Of a stretch of 64,000 nucleotides of DNA, positions 8,134 through 18,227 are shown in pieces. The position numbers and the translations under genes are program-made. This DNA comes from Rariloculus sp965263005. Lineage in GTDB: Bacteria; Pseudomonadota; Gammaproteobacteria; Steroidobacterales; Rariloculaceae. Every line of letters starts with the position of its first letter. The first letter of the stretch is position 1. Where the stretch lies: contig NZ_OZ253579.1 in the NCBI RefSeq assembly GCF_965263005.1, positions 3,162,001 through 3,226,000 of the forward strand. The letters are read 5' to 3'. The notes beneath the pieces are model-generated. The model searched no databases, was not told the origin of the DNA, and worked only from the letters and a program-made list of their open reading frames with translations.

Positions 8134-8526
8134 TCAGCGGCGCCGTCGCCCGCTCAACGTGAAGCCGTCCGCCGGCCGCGTGAGCGCCCGCATCCGCACG
8201 GACTTCCTCCCCGGCGTCCATGCGGGCTGTCCGGTGACGATCACCTCGTCGCCGGGTCTGAGCACATTCTCGTCATAGCCTGCTCTCAGCATCCGCCTCG
8301 GGCTGCCCCACTCCACGGTCCACTGCTCGATTTCTCAGGCGTCGTTGCGGACATCGACCAGCAAAGCGAGATGTGGGCTGCGGAAGAGAAACTCCGTCAC
8401 CACCCCCTCCACTGTGATGCTTTTCTCCGTATCGTAGATCCCCGACCACGAATGGTGAGCGTGCACCGGTACGAACGCCAACCATGCCCCGAACGCGATC
8501 GCTGTCGAAATGTTTCTGCTATCCAC
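8134..8526 (-). pseudogene. DUF6152-type secreted protein with one in-frame TGA
   Basis: Residues 1-63 (from 8526) give a signal peptide ending PVHAHHSW, then the family text EGVVTEFLFRSPHLALLVDV. A TGA at 8335-8337 stops it. The same frame continues EIEQWTVEWGSPRRMLRAGY, then RPGDEVIVTGQPAW, to a stop at 8134, which is the expected second half of the family. So a single codon change (GGA to TGA would fit) broke an otherwise complete gene of about 130 codons. A related intact domain is at the N-terminus of the protein at 46218. Confidence 0.75.
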
Positions 8527-8616
8527 GTCTCAATTCTTCCACGGCAAAGAGCGATTGGCCAGAGGGCCGCGTTGCGCCCGGCGAATGCGCGAGGTTCTAT
8601 TGCTGGTTCGATTCGC

Positions 8617-9447
8617 CTATTGTGCGGCCACCAGCCTCTCCTGCGTGTCGGCGATCACCTCGTCGAGCCAGTTTTGAAAATCGTCCGGCGCTACCCAGGG
8701 ATGCGGGTCGCCGGGCTGCCGGTTGGCGAGACGTTCGGCGCGTTCGAACAGATTGTCGGCGTTGGAGGCATGGATGTCGTAGTGATTGATAATTTGCACC
8801 TCGATATCCGGGATTTGCTTGATTCGCTCCAGGTCCGCCAGAAACTCGGCGATGACCGCCGGGTCATCGGAGCGTAGCGCCGAACCGCCATGGAAATAAG
8901 CCTCGTGGCGTTGGCCGTTGTCGAAAACCGGGAGGCGTATGGAAGTGGTCCCCGGCGTGTGTCCCGGGGTGATCTCGAAATGCAGGGTCGTATCGCCCAG
9001 GGTCAGCGTATCGCCCTCCTCGATGACGAAATCCCGGCGGGGCGCCCGGTCGCCCTGATCGGCCTCTATCATCTTCCAGTCTTCTTCGGCCGCGCCAAAA
9101 AGCGCATCGGTATGTTCATCCTGTAGCGTGCGCGCTCCCATATAGTGATCCCAGTGGCCCTGGAGTATCAGCACGTACTTCACGTCCGCGATATCCAGGC
9201 CCATCTCGCGCATGTTGTCGAGCAGGTAGGGGGTGTAGGGCCCACCGTAAAGCGTGTCGATCAGGATAAGCCCGTCGCTGGTGGTGATGACGTAGCTCGC
9301 CACTTCACCCGTGCCCAGGAAATACAGGTTGTCGAATACCTGAAACGGTTCCCGCGCCATCTCGCTCATGGGAGGCGGCGTGCGCTGTGCGTGGGCGCCG
9401 GCGCAGCAAAGGAGGCTCAGAGTCAGAACGGAAAGGCACGTTTTCAT
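8617..9447 (-). CDS. Metallo-beta-lactamase-fold hydrolase, exported, B3-like
   Basis: A 276-aa protein with a Sec signal peptide (cleavage near AGAHA-QR, residue 20), so periplasmic. The MBL metal motif is Q96-G-H98-W-D100-H101. The first ligand is Gln instead of the usual His, as in GOB-type B3 enzymes. Other likely ligands are His163 in ITPGHTPGTTS and His222 in IINHYDIH. The overall pattern FYLGTGEVASYVI-TSDGLILIDT fits the B3 and related hydrolase group. It could be a beta-lactamase-like enzyme or another hydrolase; the substrate cannot be told. It stands alone, between the DUF6152 pseudogene and an IS6 remnant. Confidence 0.82.
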   Translation of the reverse strand: MKTCLSVLTLSLLCCAGAHAQRTPPPMSEMAREPFQVFDNLYFLGTGEVASYVITTSDGLILIDTLYGGPYTPYLLDNMREMGLDIADVKYVLILQGHWDHYMGARTLQDEHTDALFGAAEEDWKMIEADQGDRAPRRDFVIEEGDTLTLGDTTLHFEITPGHTPGTTSIRLPVFDNGQRHEAYFHGGSALRSDDPAVIAEFLADLERIKQIPDIEVQIINHYDIHASNADNLFERAERLANRQPGDPHPWVAPDDFQNWLDEVIADTQERLVAAQ

Positions 9448-9709
9448 GAAATGTTCCCTGATGGGGTGATTGGATGATTCTACAGACTTGCCGATCGCGG
9501 GATTAATTGACGTTCGGTCAGGCGGCGCATTCGGCGAGTCTGCTTGTTCGCGTCATCCGCGCATCGTCGACAAGCGGATGGCGACGGGCTCACAAGGGCA
9601 GCGGTTCACGGTCTGTATTCGGTGTTGCAGTCGAACGGGAGTACCTGGGCGTCCGGGCGTCATGTCCAGTATTTCTCCAGCGCGCGTTGTCAAACTAACT
9701 GGATTGGAC

Positions 9710-9727
9710 CTATTGAAGCTTCAATAG
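9710..9727. repeat. Perfect 18-bp palindrome
   Basis: CTATTGAAGCTTCAATAG reads the same on both strands. It lies just beyond the 3' end of the IS6-type remnant, at what may be a recombination junction or operator. No function can be assigned. Confidence 0.5.
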
Positions 9728-9734
9728 AGGACGC

Positions 9735-9977
9735 TCAGGCTGCGAGTTGGCGCCACTCGGCCAGGGCAGTGGTCCGGTGCTGTTTGAAAACGTCGCGGCG
9801 GGTGAGCGGGCCGAAACGGTTCCACCAAAGACGCACTGTCTCGTGACAGATGTCGATGCCGCGTTCGAACAGGATGTCTTCGACCTGGTGCAACGACAAC
9901 GGATAGCGGATGTACATCATCACTGCGAGGCGGATGACCTCGGGCGAACTGTTGAAGTAACCAAAGGGATTGCTCAT
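9735..9977 (-). pseudogene. IS6-family transposase, N-terminal remnant
   Basis: An 80-codon ORF starts MSNPFGYFNSSPEVIRLAVM, then MYIRYPLSLHQVEDILFERG and ICHETVRLWWNRFGP, the N-terminal helix-turn-helix region of IS6/IS26-type transposases. After about residue 57 the text (TRRDVFKQHRTTALAEWRQL) no longer matches, and the DDE catalytic domain is missing. The piece is a truncated, inactive transposase. Confidence 0.75.
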
Positions 9978-10053
9978 CGCCGCAGGCGACGAGAGCTTGC
10001 ATTCCGGTTCAAGCCGGTTTTCTTTGACAGTGCTGGCGTGAGTACCGAAGTCG

Positions 10054-11454
10054 TCAGCACTCGATCACGCTGACCGGAATCTCGATGACATTGACCGCCA
10101 GCCCGCCGCGGGACGTCTCCTTGTACTTGTCCTTCATGTCCCGGCCGGTATCGCGTAGCGTCTTGATGACCTGATCCAGCGAAACGAAGTGGTGGCCGTC
10201 GCCGCGCATGGCCAGGCGCGCCGCGTGGATCGCCTTGATCGACGCCATGGCGTTGCGTTCGATACACGGGACCTGCACCAGTCCGCCCACGGGATCGCAG
10301 GTCAGCCCCAGGTTGTGCTCCATGGCGATTTCGGCGGCGTTCTCCACCTGCCGCGGGGATCCGCCCAGGACCTCGGCCAGCCCGCCGGCCGCCATGGAAC
10401 AGGCCGAACCGACCTCGCCCTGGCAGCCCACTTCGGCGCCGCTGATGGAGGCGTTCTCCTTGAAGAGCACGCCTATGGCGGCGGCTGTCAGCAGGAAGCG
10501 GACCACGCCATCGTCGTCGGCGCCGGGGACGAAGCGGGTGTAATAGTGGAGCACTGCCGGAACAATACCCGCCGCGCCGTTGGTGGGCGCCGTCACGACC
10601 CGGCCGCCCGCGGCATTCTCCTCATTGACGGCGAGGGCATAGAGCGTGACCCAATCCAGCGCGGTGAGCGGGTCCGACAGGGCAGCTTCGGGGTTGGCCA
10701 GTAACTGGCTGTAGAGCCCGGGCGCCCGGCGCGGGATCTTCAGACCGCCCGGCAACACGCCTTCGTTGCGACAACCGCGCTCGACGCATTGTTGCATCGC
10801 CTCCCAGATCTTGAGCAGGCCGTACCGGGTGTCCGCCTCCCGACGCCACGCATGCTCGTTGGTGAGCATGATGGCGGAGATGCTCAGACCCGACGCGTCG
10901 CAGTGGGCCAGCAGCTCGGCGGCCGTACTGAAGGGATAGACCAGAGACCGGACGTCCTCGACGATCGAACCGACGCCGGACCCGGTTTCATCCAGCACGA
11001 AGCCGCCGCCGACGGAGTAGTAGACCCGGCTCAGCAACTCCTTGCCGCCGTCACCGTAGACCGTGAAGCGCATGCCGTTGGGATGCAGCGGCAGTCCCTT
11101 GCGCCTGTGCAGCAGCAGATCGGTTTTCTCATGGAAGCTGATGAGGTGATCGCCGTTCAGCCGCAGCGACTCATCGCGCCGGATCGCGGCGACACGCTCG
11201 GGAATCATGCCCACGTCCACACTTTCCGGGCGCTCACCCTCCAGGCCCAGCATCACGGCCTTCGGCGTGCCGTGGCCCCGGCCTGTGGCGCCCAGGGAAC
11301 CGTACATTTCGGCCTTGATGCGGGCGGCGTCGCGCAGCACGCCGGCGTCGCGGAGTCCCTTGACGAACATCGCCGCCGCCCGCATGGGGCCGACCGTGTG
11401 GGAACTTGAAGGACCGATACCGAGCTTGAATAGATCGAATCCGCTGATTGCCAT
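10054..11454 (-). CDS. sdaA: L-serine ammonia-lyase, single-chain iron-sulfur type
   Basis: Deaminates L-serine to pyruvate and ammonia with a [4Fe-4S] cluster in the cytoplasm. The 466-aa protein has the N-terminal FKLGIGPSSSHTVGPM block and GSLGATGRGHGT. The catalytic alpha domain has TAPTNGAAGIVPAVLHYY, and cysteines at 344, 352, 386 and 397 lie in EVGCQGEVGSACSMAAGG and LTCDPVGGLVQVPCIERN, supplying cluster ligands. The length matches E. coli SdaA/SdaB. ATG 11454 is the only sensible start. It is flanked by an IS6 stub and M16 peptidase genes, with no serine transporter beside it. Confidence 0.95.
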   Translation of the reverse strand: MAISGFDLFKLGIGPSSSHTVGPMRAAAMFVKGLRDAGVLRDAARIKAEMYGSLGATGRGHGTPKAVMLGLEGERPESVDVGMIPERVAAIRRDESLRLNGDHLISFHEKTDLLLHRRKGLPLHPNGMRFTVYGDGGKELLSRVYYSVGGGFVLDETGSGVGSIVEDVRSLVYPFSTAAELLAHCDASGLSISAIMLTNEHAWRREADTRYGLLKIWEAMQQCVERGCRNEGVLPGGLKIPRRAPGLYSQLLANPEAALSDPLTALDWVTLYALAVNEENAAGGRVVTAPTNGAAGIVPAVLHYYTRFVPGADDDGVVRFLLTAAAIGVLFKENASISGAEVGCQGEVGSACSMAAGGLAEVLGGSPRQVENAAEIAMEHNLGLTCDPVGGLVQVPCIERNAMASIKAIHAARLAMRGDGHHFVSLDQVIKTLRDTGRDMKDKYKETSRGGLAVNVIEIPVSVIEC

Positions 11455-11813
11455 GCGCCGCTGGACCTCCGACTGAACCGCCCCGGGATATCCGGCGACT
11501 CTTTGGTTTGAGTCAGGCCACGTAGGTTCACTCTTGGATTAGATAATTCTATTCTTCCTGTTCAGTCGAAGTCACGTCGCCAATCGGTTCGAACAAGCGT
11601 CGACGAGACCCTCGCGAGGAACCAGGACTACGAGTTGAACTGGCGACAGCGAGAGTGCGGCGAGACGGTGTGGTTCGACTCCTTGGGGGAAGTTCGGTAG
11701 CGTCCGCTGGTTGGCCTCGCGCAGTTGGCCCGCCAGTACCACGCCGACGGGCGGTGGAAGCGCGCGGTGCTGGCCGGGACGGGCCGGGTCATGGCCGCGG
11801 CGATGCGAATGGG
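11455..11813. other. Intergenic stretch, possible gene tail
   Basis: Between sdaA and the M16 pair. A plus-strand frame at about 11703-11817 ends in RWKRAVLAGTGRVMAAAMRM before a TAG, which has the look of a coding tail but has no start or recognisable family. Nothing else is evident. Confidence 0.3.
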
Positions 11814-13615
11814 CTAGTCCCCACCCTGAAACATGCTCTCGACCGGCACCGTGTTGATCCGGTCCTCGGAAATCCCCAGGGGCAGCCGCGAGATCTCCTC
11901 GTCCTCCGCCAGCACCGCCTCGGGCATCTCCTGTGCGTACTCGATGGAACTCTCCGCATCGGCGGCCAACGCCGCGCTTAGCCCCTCGGCGTCGCCGGTG
12001 ACGATGGCGATCTTGAGATTCTCGTACTGCAGATGCTCGCGAATGGCGGCGTTGACGTCCTCCAGGGTGAGTTCCTGCAGCATCTGCGCGAAGCGGGCCA
12101 GGTGCCCCTCGCCGCCGATGCCGTAGAAGCGGTCGTCCATGGCGTAGCCGAGACGTTGGGAGGTGTTGACGGCAAAGTGCAGGATGTACTTGGTGAGAAA
12201 CGAGCGGGTGAGGTCGAACTCCTCCTGGGTCAGGCCGTTGTCCACCAGGTCCTCAAGTTCGCGGATGGCGGTGCGCAGGGCGAAGTGGGCCTGGTGGTTT
12301 GGGAGCGTGCGGATCCACACCTCGAATAGCTGGTGGCGGCGGGGCACGTTTACCGGCGGCATCGTCAGTCTGCCGCCGTCCGGGAACGCCTCGATGTAGG
12401 AGTAGTCGCCGTAGTTGAGACCGCGGACCTCGCGGATGACCTCGAACAAGCGGCTCGCTTGGTTGCGGTGCTCGCCGAGCCAGGAGTTGGCGACCCACAG
12501 GGCGTAGAAATCGCGTTCGCCGCGGCTCAGATCGATGGGGAAGCCGAAGCTGATGGAGGCGTCGGCGCCGGGTTTGGAGACCAGGAGGACTTCGCGGCCG
12601 GTAAGGGCGGGTGGTTCGATGGCGGGGTCAACGGCTACATAATCGCCCGGCGTGACTTCCGGCAAGCCCGCAAGCGACGCCTGGAACCGCTCCCTCAACT
12701 CGTCGTCGAAACCGCCGCCCAGTCCGGGCGTCGCGTTCCATCGTTGGTAGTGGCTCCGATAGAACGAGCGCACGTCATCCAGAGTTATCGACTGCAGCCC
12801 CTCCACAGTGCCCACTGCCGGATGGGCGTAGGGTGTGCCGCTGAAGACGAATTCATACAGCGCCGCCTTGCCCAGTTCCTCGTCCGAGGAGAACCGAAGC
12901 TGGTTCTCGAGGTAGTTGACGGCGTCGCTGCGAATCCGCTGGAAGTCGTCCGAGTCGAAGGCCGGGCGCAGGTAGGCGTCGGAGTACAGTTCGAAGAAGA
13001 GATCGATGTTGTCGCGGTGGGTGCGCCCGATCAGCGTGGTCACTTCCCGGTCGACGCGGACCCCGTAGGACGAGGCGATGGGATAGAGCGCCTCGAGGAT
13101 CGCTTCGTAACGTCGGTTCTCGGTGGAGGCATCGTCGAGCATCTTCGCGGTGATGTAGGCGAGGCCTTCCTTGCCCGGCGGATCGTCCTGGGAGCCGACG
13201 CCGAAGGAGAGCGAGAACGAGATGGTGGGGTCGGTCCCGACCGGCAGCAGCACGGTTGATGATTCCGACGATGCCGGCACCGTCTCCGCCTCGGTCGCCG
13301 CCATGGTGACCTCCATCGATCCATCCAGGGGTTGATCTTCGCCGGTGCATGCCGCGGCGCTTGCCAAAGCCATGCAGGCGGCCCAGCCCAGGGCGCGAAG
13401 GGTAACGGTTCCATCGCTTGTGGCAGATCCGCTCACGGCAGCTCCCTTCACGGGCGCTCCGTTCATGGCTGCTCCGTTTACGGCAGATCCTTTCGCGGGC
13501 GCTCCGTTCATGGCTGCTCCGCTCACCGCAGCTCCCTTCACACGCGCTCCGTTTATCGCAGATTCCTTCGCTGCGGCGCCCTTCACTGCCGCTCCCTTCA
13601 CTGCCGTTCCGTTCA

Positions 13616-13616
<1 letters not shown>
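11814..13616 (-). CDS. M16 family metallopeptidase-like protein, non-catalytic partner, with N-terminal repeats
   Basis: A 600-aa insulinase/pitrilysin-type protein. From about residue 125 it shows the M16 fold (SFSLSFGVGSQDDPPGKEG, DDVRSFYRSHYQ, a C-terminal domain with RLFEVIREVRGLNYGDYSY). There is no HxxEH zinc motif, so it should be the substrate-binding partner of the neighbouring catalytic subunit. Its start ATG overlaps the partner's stop codon (TAATG at 13614-13618), a sign of translational coupling. Before a lipoprotein-like signal (ALGWAACMALASAAAC) there are 13 pentapeptide repeats of x-(N/K)-G-A-A. Repeats ahead of a signal peptide are odd, and a later start cannot be excluded. 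Confidence 0.85.
13422..13616 (-). repeat. 15-bp coding minisatellite, 13 units
   Basis: The first 195 bases of the M16-like gene consist of degenerate 15-bp units, read in frame as pentapeptides such as VKGAA, MNGAP and VNGAA. The units differ at several positions, so the array is not fresh. It begins exactly at the coupled start codon. Confidence 0.85.
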
Positions 13617-14983
<1,367 letters not shown>

Positions 14984-15040
14984 GATAGTTCGCTGCGTCT
15001 TGTCGCTGCTGAAATAATACTCCCCATTTGGCAAATCCCG

Positions 15041-15057
15041 GGTAGTGGGTCAGTTTG
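15041..15057 (+). repeat. Left terminal inverted repeat of the transposon
   Basis: GGTAGTGGGTCAGTTTG, identical in complement to the right end; the GGT start matches IS1-type termini. It is preceded by the AAATCCCG duplication. Confidence 0.9.
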
Positions 15058-15919
15058 GATCGAGGTTGAGCGGAATTGGCACAACCTTCGCTTTTCGAGG
15101 CTCGTGCGCCTCCACCATATCCACCAAGTCTCGGATCTCCCAAAGGTGGTTATCAACACCGATCGCCATTGCAGGCGAGCACTCGATGGTTCGGTGAATG
15201 CGCACGAAGTTGTAGTGCATGAAGTGAAGCGCGACCGCATGTGCGTGGTTCTCGACCTTCTTCGAGAAGGCGTTGGTCCGGCGCGTGAACCGTCTCATGC
15301 TCATGCGCATCGTGAGGTTCTGGCGCTCCACCCCTGACGTGGAGACCTGGTCCTTGCGCGGGTTCCCCTGAACCGGTATCCGGGTCGCCCCCCTGTAGTG
15401 CTCCCGCGCGTCCTCTGCCGTTGTACCGTAGTGCTTGACGAGCATCGCATAGTCCACATCCTCCCCGAACGCGCGCTCGACTGCCTCGAGATAGGGTATG
15501 TGTCCGTCGCTCGTGAGTTGTACGCGATGAGCCAGGCGCGATCGCACATCATCCATGAAATCGATTGCCGTTGCGCTGGTTCGATCACCGATCCGCCAAG
15601 ACAAGATCAGCTTTGAATCCGGGCACATCGCCGTCCAGGTCCACGCGTCGCCCGCGAGCTTGGGCGGATTCTTGGCGTAGGGCGCGTTCTTCTGCTTGAC
15701 GTAGACGAATGACCAGATCTCGTCCACCTCCACCCTGCGGCATGTAAGTCCCCGAAGCGCCGCGTCCTGATACGCCGCACACGCACGTCCAGAGGCGCAC
15801 AACAACTTGAGTACCGTGTTCTTCGATACGTCAGCCGTTCGCGCCGTCGACCGAATGCTCATCCCCTCTACCAGACAGCGAATGATGAGCACTCGCGTGT
15901 GGGCTGGCAGTCTGTTCAT
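15050..15919 (-). CDS. IS1-family-like DDE transposase
   Basis: A 289-aa transposase. An N-terminal HTH (residues 12-42, EGMSIRSTARTADVSKNTVL) precedes the catalytic domain with VEVDEIWSFVYVKQKN (Asp66), QLTSDGHIPYL (Asp138) and TSGVERQNLTMRM (Glu198). The catalytic block matches single-ORF members of the IS1 group, and the 8-bp target duplication fits that family. It appears intact and presumably moves the whole 5.4-kb unit, because both ends recognised by it lie 5.4 kb apart. Confidence 0.88.
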   Translation of the reverse strand: MNRLPAHTRVLIIRCLVEGMSIRSTARTADVSKNTVLKLLCASGRACAAYQDAALRGLTCRRVEVDEIWSFVYVKQKNAPYAKNPPKLAGDAWTWTAMCPDSKLILSWRIGDRTSATAIDFMDDVRSRLAHRVQLTSDGHIPYLEAVERAFGEDVDYAMLVKHYGTTAEDAREHYRGATRIPVQGNPRKDQVSTSGVERQNLTMRMSMRRFTRRTNAFSKKVENHAHAVALHFMHYNFVRIHRTIECSPAMAIGVDNHLWEIRDLVDMVEAHEPRKAKVVPIPLNLDPN

Positions 15920-16090
15920 TGTAGTGAGTATATGCTCGCAGAACTACTATTTGCAAGCATATCAGAGCAGATACTATCGGTCGTGCGGCTAGGATTCAGG
16001 GGTGCATGCCGCCCCCGCAGCACGAATGAATCCACCGTGGCCAGCCAAGATAAGCTGGCCCTAGAGCACTGGCGCGTCTTTCTGGGAGGA

Positions 16091-16285
16091 TTACAACAAC
16101 GGCGTTCGAGAGTCTGTCACAGGCCGTTGTGGTATAGAGGGATCACCCACATGCTTTCGTGGCACGAATATGTGTTCGTGCTGCATGGATTCCGGAACAA
16201 TCACCCCTCGCTTGGTAAGCTCGCGTTCCGCTTCGGCCCATCGCTGCCCATGCGTATCTCGCTCAGGCTGCTTTACCATGCTCAT
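16091..16285 (-). CDS. Small hypothetical protein coupled to the Ntn hydrolase
   Basis: A 64-aa ORF, MSMVKQPERDTHGQRWAEAE and onward. Its ATG overlaps the TGA of the upstream hydrolase gene (16282-16285), so the two are probably co-translated. It is charged and without signal or membrane segment. No family is recognised. It could be an adaptor or regulator of the hydrolase, but only the arrangement supports that. Confidence 0.5.
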   Translation of the reverse strand: MSMVKQPERDTHGQRWAEAERELTKRGVIVPESMQHEHIFVPRKHVGDPSIPQRPVTDSRTPLL

Positions 16286-16983
16286 GCTGCATCCTCCGGT
16301 ATGACCAAAGTGGTCGTGCCTGGGCCCACCCCGGGGGCCACCTCACTTCTCGTCTTCGCTCGCTGAACCATCTCTAGTACGTCGTCGCGAGCCAACGACG
16401 CATTATAGCCATCCTTTATTAGTTCGGCCAAGGCGTGGGGAGCGCCTGAGCCAAGGGCTCCATGCCCGATCGCTGTGTTTTCTGTGATAACACCAGGGTT
16501 GATGATCGTGTGAAGAGTGTGCGTGTTGCCGCTTGCGCCAACCACCAATAGTTGCACGCGAATGTCCGCCTGAGTCATGGCCTGATCGACCATCTGAACG
16601 ACCTGAGGTGCCAGACTTTGATGTTTGTCATAAAAGGATTCTAGGCTTAAACCCCGTGCTTCCATCTCCGTTTGGACGATGAAGTTGAGGCGAACCGCCT
16701 GATAAGCCTGACGCACGAATTCTGCAATCTCAGGAGCAGATGCCTCACCACCCTTATGAAGCAACTCCGCTTTAGCCAGACGAACTATCTCATTGCCTGT
16801 AAGTACGTCTCCAGCCAGAAGCGCGTAAGTCGATTGTGCTTCGTCTACAGCAATGATCTTAGTGGTTGCAGCGTGTTCGTATTCGTATCCTATAGGGATG
16901 TGCGCCGTGATCATTTGATCAGACATCAAAACGGCGCCTTGTCCATCACCATAAAGCGCAGCAATACATACAGTCATACTCAT
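16282..16983 (-). CDS. Proteasome-beta/HslV-like Ntn hydrolase (transposon cargo)
   Basis: A 233-aa protein beginning MSMTVCIAAL, so Thr4 would become the N-terminal nucleophile after loss of three residues. Asp22 in VLMSDQMIT and Lys42 in ATTKIIAVD sit where proteasome-type enzymes keep Asp17 and Lys33, with a GALGSGAPHALAEL helix near the end. This layout fits the proteasome-beta/HslV/Anbu superfamily, acting in the cytoplasm. No ATPase such as HslU is encoded beside it. As cargo of a transposon it may serve defence, toxin maturation or stability, but nothing here proves a role. Confidence 0.65.
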   Translation of the reverse strand: MSMTVCIAALYGDGQGAVLMSDQMITAHIPIGYEYEHAATTKIIAVDEAQSTYALLAGDVLTGNEIVRLAKAELLHKGGEASAPEIAEFVRQAYQAVRLNFIVQTEMEARGLSLESFYDKHQSLAPQVVQMVDQAMTQADIRVQLLVVGASGNTHTLHTIINPGVITENTAIGHGALGSGAPHALAELIKDGYNASLARDDVLEMVQRAKTRSEVAPGVGPGTTTLVIPEDAA

Positions 16984-17071
16984 CCTCTTTGGCGGCGGCT
17001 GGAACGATAAGTCCGCGCCTTCGTGAAGTTACAGGATTACAGGGTGGCGATTACGCCCTTGGGCCAATCTC

Positions 17072-17257
17072 TTAGCGGTTAGCCCAACGGGCTGCAGCCG
17101 CCTTCTTGGCGATCTCTTTTCGGCGCTCGGGAGTCATTCTGGAGGCTCTGGCGTAGCCGCCGATCTGGCGGCCATTAGGCTTGTTCGGAGGCTTGGGGCG
17201 CTGGCCGGTTGCGATGTCAACAACACGCTTGGCGCGCTGGTTTGTGTCTTCTCGCAT
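17072..17257 (-). CDS. Small basic protein, KAAAARW type
   Basis: A 61-aa basic protein ending SRMTPERRKEIAKKAAAARW followed by ANR. The terminal TPERR-EIAKKAAAARW motif is common in short proteins carried by plasmids and phages. It probably binds nucleic acid, judging by charge alone. It is transcribed away from the metalloprotease gene and toward the Ntn hydrolase, 88 bases from that gene. Confidence 0.6.
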   Translation of the reverse strand: MREDTNQRAKRVVDIATGQRPKPPNKPNGRQIGGYARASRMTPERRKEIAKKAAAARWANR

Positions 17258-17494
17258 CGTCAGTCACTCCCTACCAACGTTGCAATCGTAACACATGACA
17301 AGTAGTTGTGGTGTATATTTGCTGAGACGACGCATCCGAAGCGGGCCTGCCCTGTCGGGCTACTCGCTGAATAGAACAGTCTGGTGAAGGCCGAGGGTAG
17401 CTCCCGAGGCTCAGGCGAATAGGCGGGACTCTCACTCCGCTTCGGTGTGCGTTCGTTACAGCCCGGCGCCCGTGGTGGAGCGTCGGGTAAAGGC

Positions 17495-17529
17495 GAACCC
17501 CGGCCAAGGTACTAGCTCAACCGGGGTTC
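17495..17529 (+). promoter_or_regulatory. Hairpin in metalloprotease leader
   Basis: GAACCCCGG and CCGGGGTTC form a perfect 9-bp stem around a 17-base loop. No T-run follows on either strand, so it is not a standard terminator. Confidence 0.5.
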
Positions 17530-17630
17530 TACCGCGCAGATAAGGAGTTACGGTCCTGTGAGCGCGGCGGGCACGATGCTACGTATTCGTAACCCGCTTG
17601 TCATGTCGCAGATCCTTCCTGCGCTCGCCG

Positions 17631-17656
17631 CGTCGCCCCGGCCGACCGGGGCGATG
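17631..17656 (+). promoter_or_regulatory. Stem-loop just before a ribosome binding site
   Basis: CGTCGCCCCGG and CCGGGGCGATG pair over 11 positions (one G-U) with loop CCGA. The GGGAGGA ribosome site of the metalloprotease gene starts about ten bases later, so the structure could influence its translation. Confidence 0.5.
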
Positions 17657-17679
17657 GCGGTTACAAGGGAGGAATACAC

Positions 17680-18227
17680 ATGAGAACCCTTCTCGCCATC
17701 CTGGCGCTTTCCATTCTTCCGTTCTTCGTGCTCGCCCAGGAGCGTCTGAGGATCGAGGTTGTCCCTGTGTTCATTTACCCAGTCGGCACCTTCACTGGAG
17801 ATTTTCGAGACTATCGCATGCATCCGAACGTTCTTGGGGATAGCGCACCTCTGATTGCTGTGCATCGGGCACTTGACCTCCATAAGTGGGCTGTGCCGAT
17901 AGCTTACAGATTCGAGGTGGTAAAGCACGACGACATCGAAATCCTCGAATGCACATATGCGGAGCCAGACCTTCCATCAGCATGTAGCCATTACAAGCTC
18001 GGCGGCGATCAAGTGTTGCCGTTCTCGAGTGATCAGATGGCAAATCTGCATCGGTCCCTTGGACACGAGACACTCGTCGGGCAACCAACATCTAGGGCAC
18101 CTGGGACGATTCGTATTCTCATAGTCATTAAAGCCGATGCCTTTCCTTGGGATTCTGGTACAACGGTGGTTGGAAAGGCGGCAGTCACATCATGGAACGG
18201 GTGGGAACCCGAGAACATGCACAGAGG
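17680..18227 (+). pseudogene. Secreted metzincin-type protease, N-terminal part (split by IS3)
   Basis: ATG 17680 follows GGGAGGA. A signal peptide (MRTLLAILALSILPFFVLAQ) leads into a mature region with two cysteines and no recognised domain. The frame runs into IS DNA at about 18228, after residue 182. The zinc-binding half is found after the IS at 19756-20042. Together they would give a secreted zinc protease of about 280 residues. Confidence 0.65.

Larger units (their letters stand above)
17258..17679. other. Structured 422-base intergenic region in the transposon
   Basis: The gap separates the divergent small basic gene and the metalloprotease gene. It contains the two strong hairpins listed separately and a short palindromic GAGGGTAGCTCCC patch. 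No coding frame is credible. It could be a long 5' leader or a small RNA gene. Confidence 0.4.

Noticed and set aside
8335..8337. TGA in the DUF6152 gene as selenocysteine
   Set aside because: The family has no Cys or Sec there and no cysteine neighbour. A nonsense change is simpler.
4647..9980. A defined genomic island integrated at tRNA-Glu
   Set aside because: Remnants begin after the tRNA, but I found no integrase and no repeated tRNA 3' end, so borders cannot be claimed.
17401..17490. tRNA-like stretch on the minus strand (GGAGTGAGAGTCCCGCC with an upstream CTGTAAC loop)
   Set aside because: The T loop lacks TTCRA, the anticodon stem does not pair and no acceptor partner exists for the 3' end. 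I do not call a tRNA.
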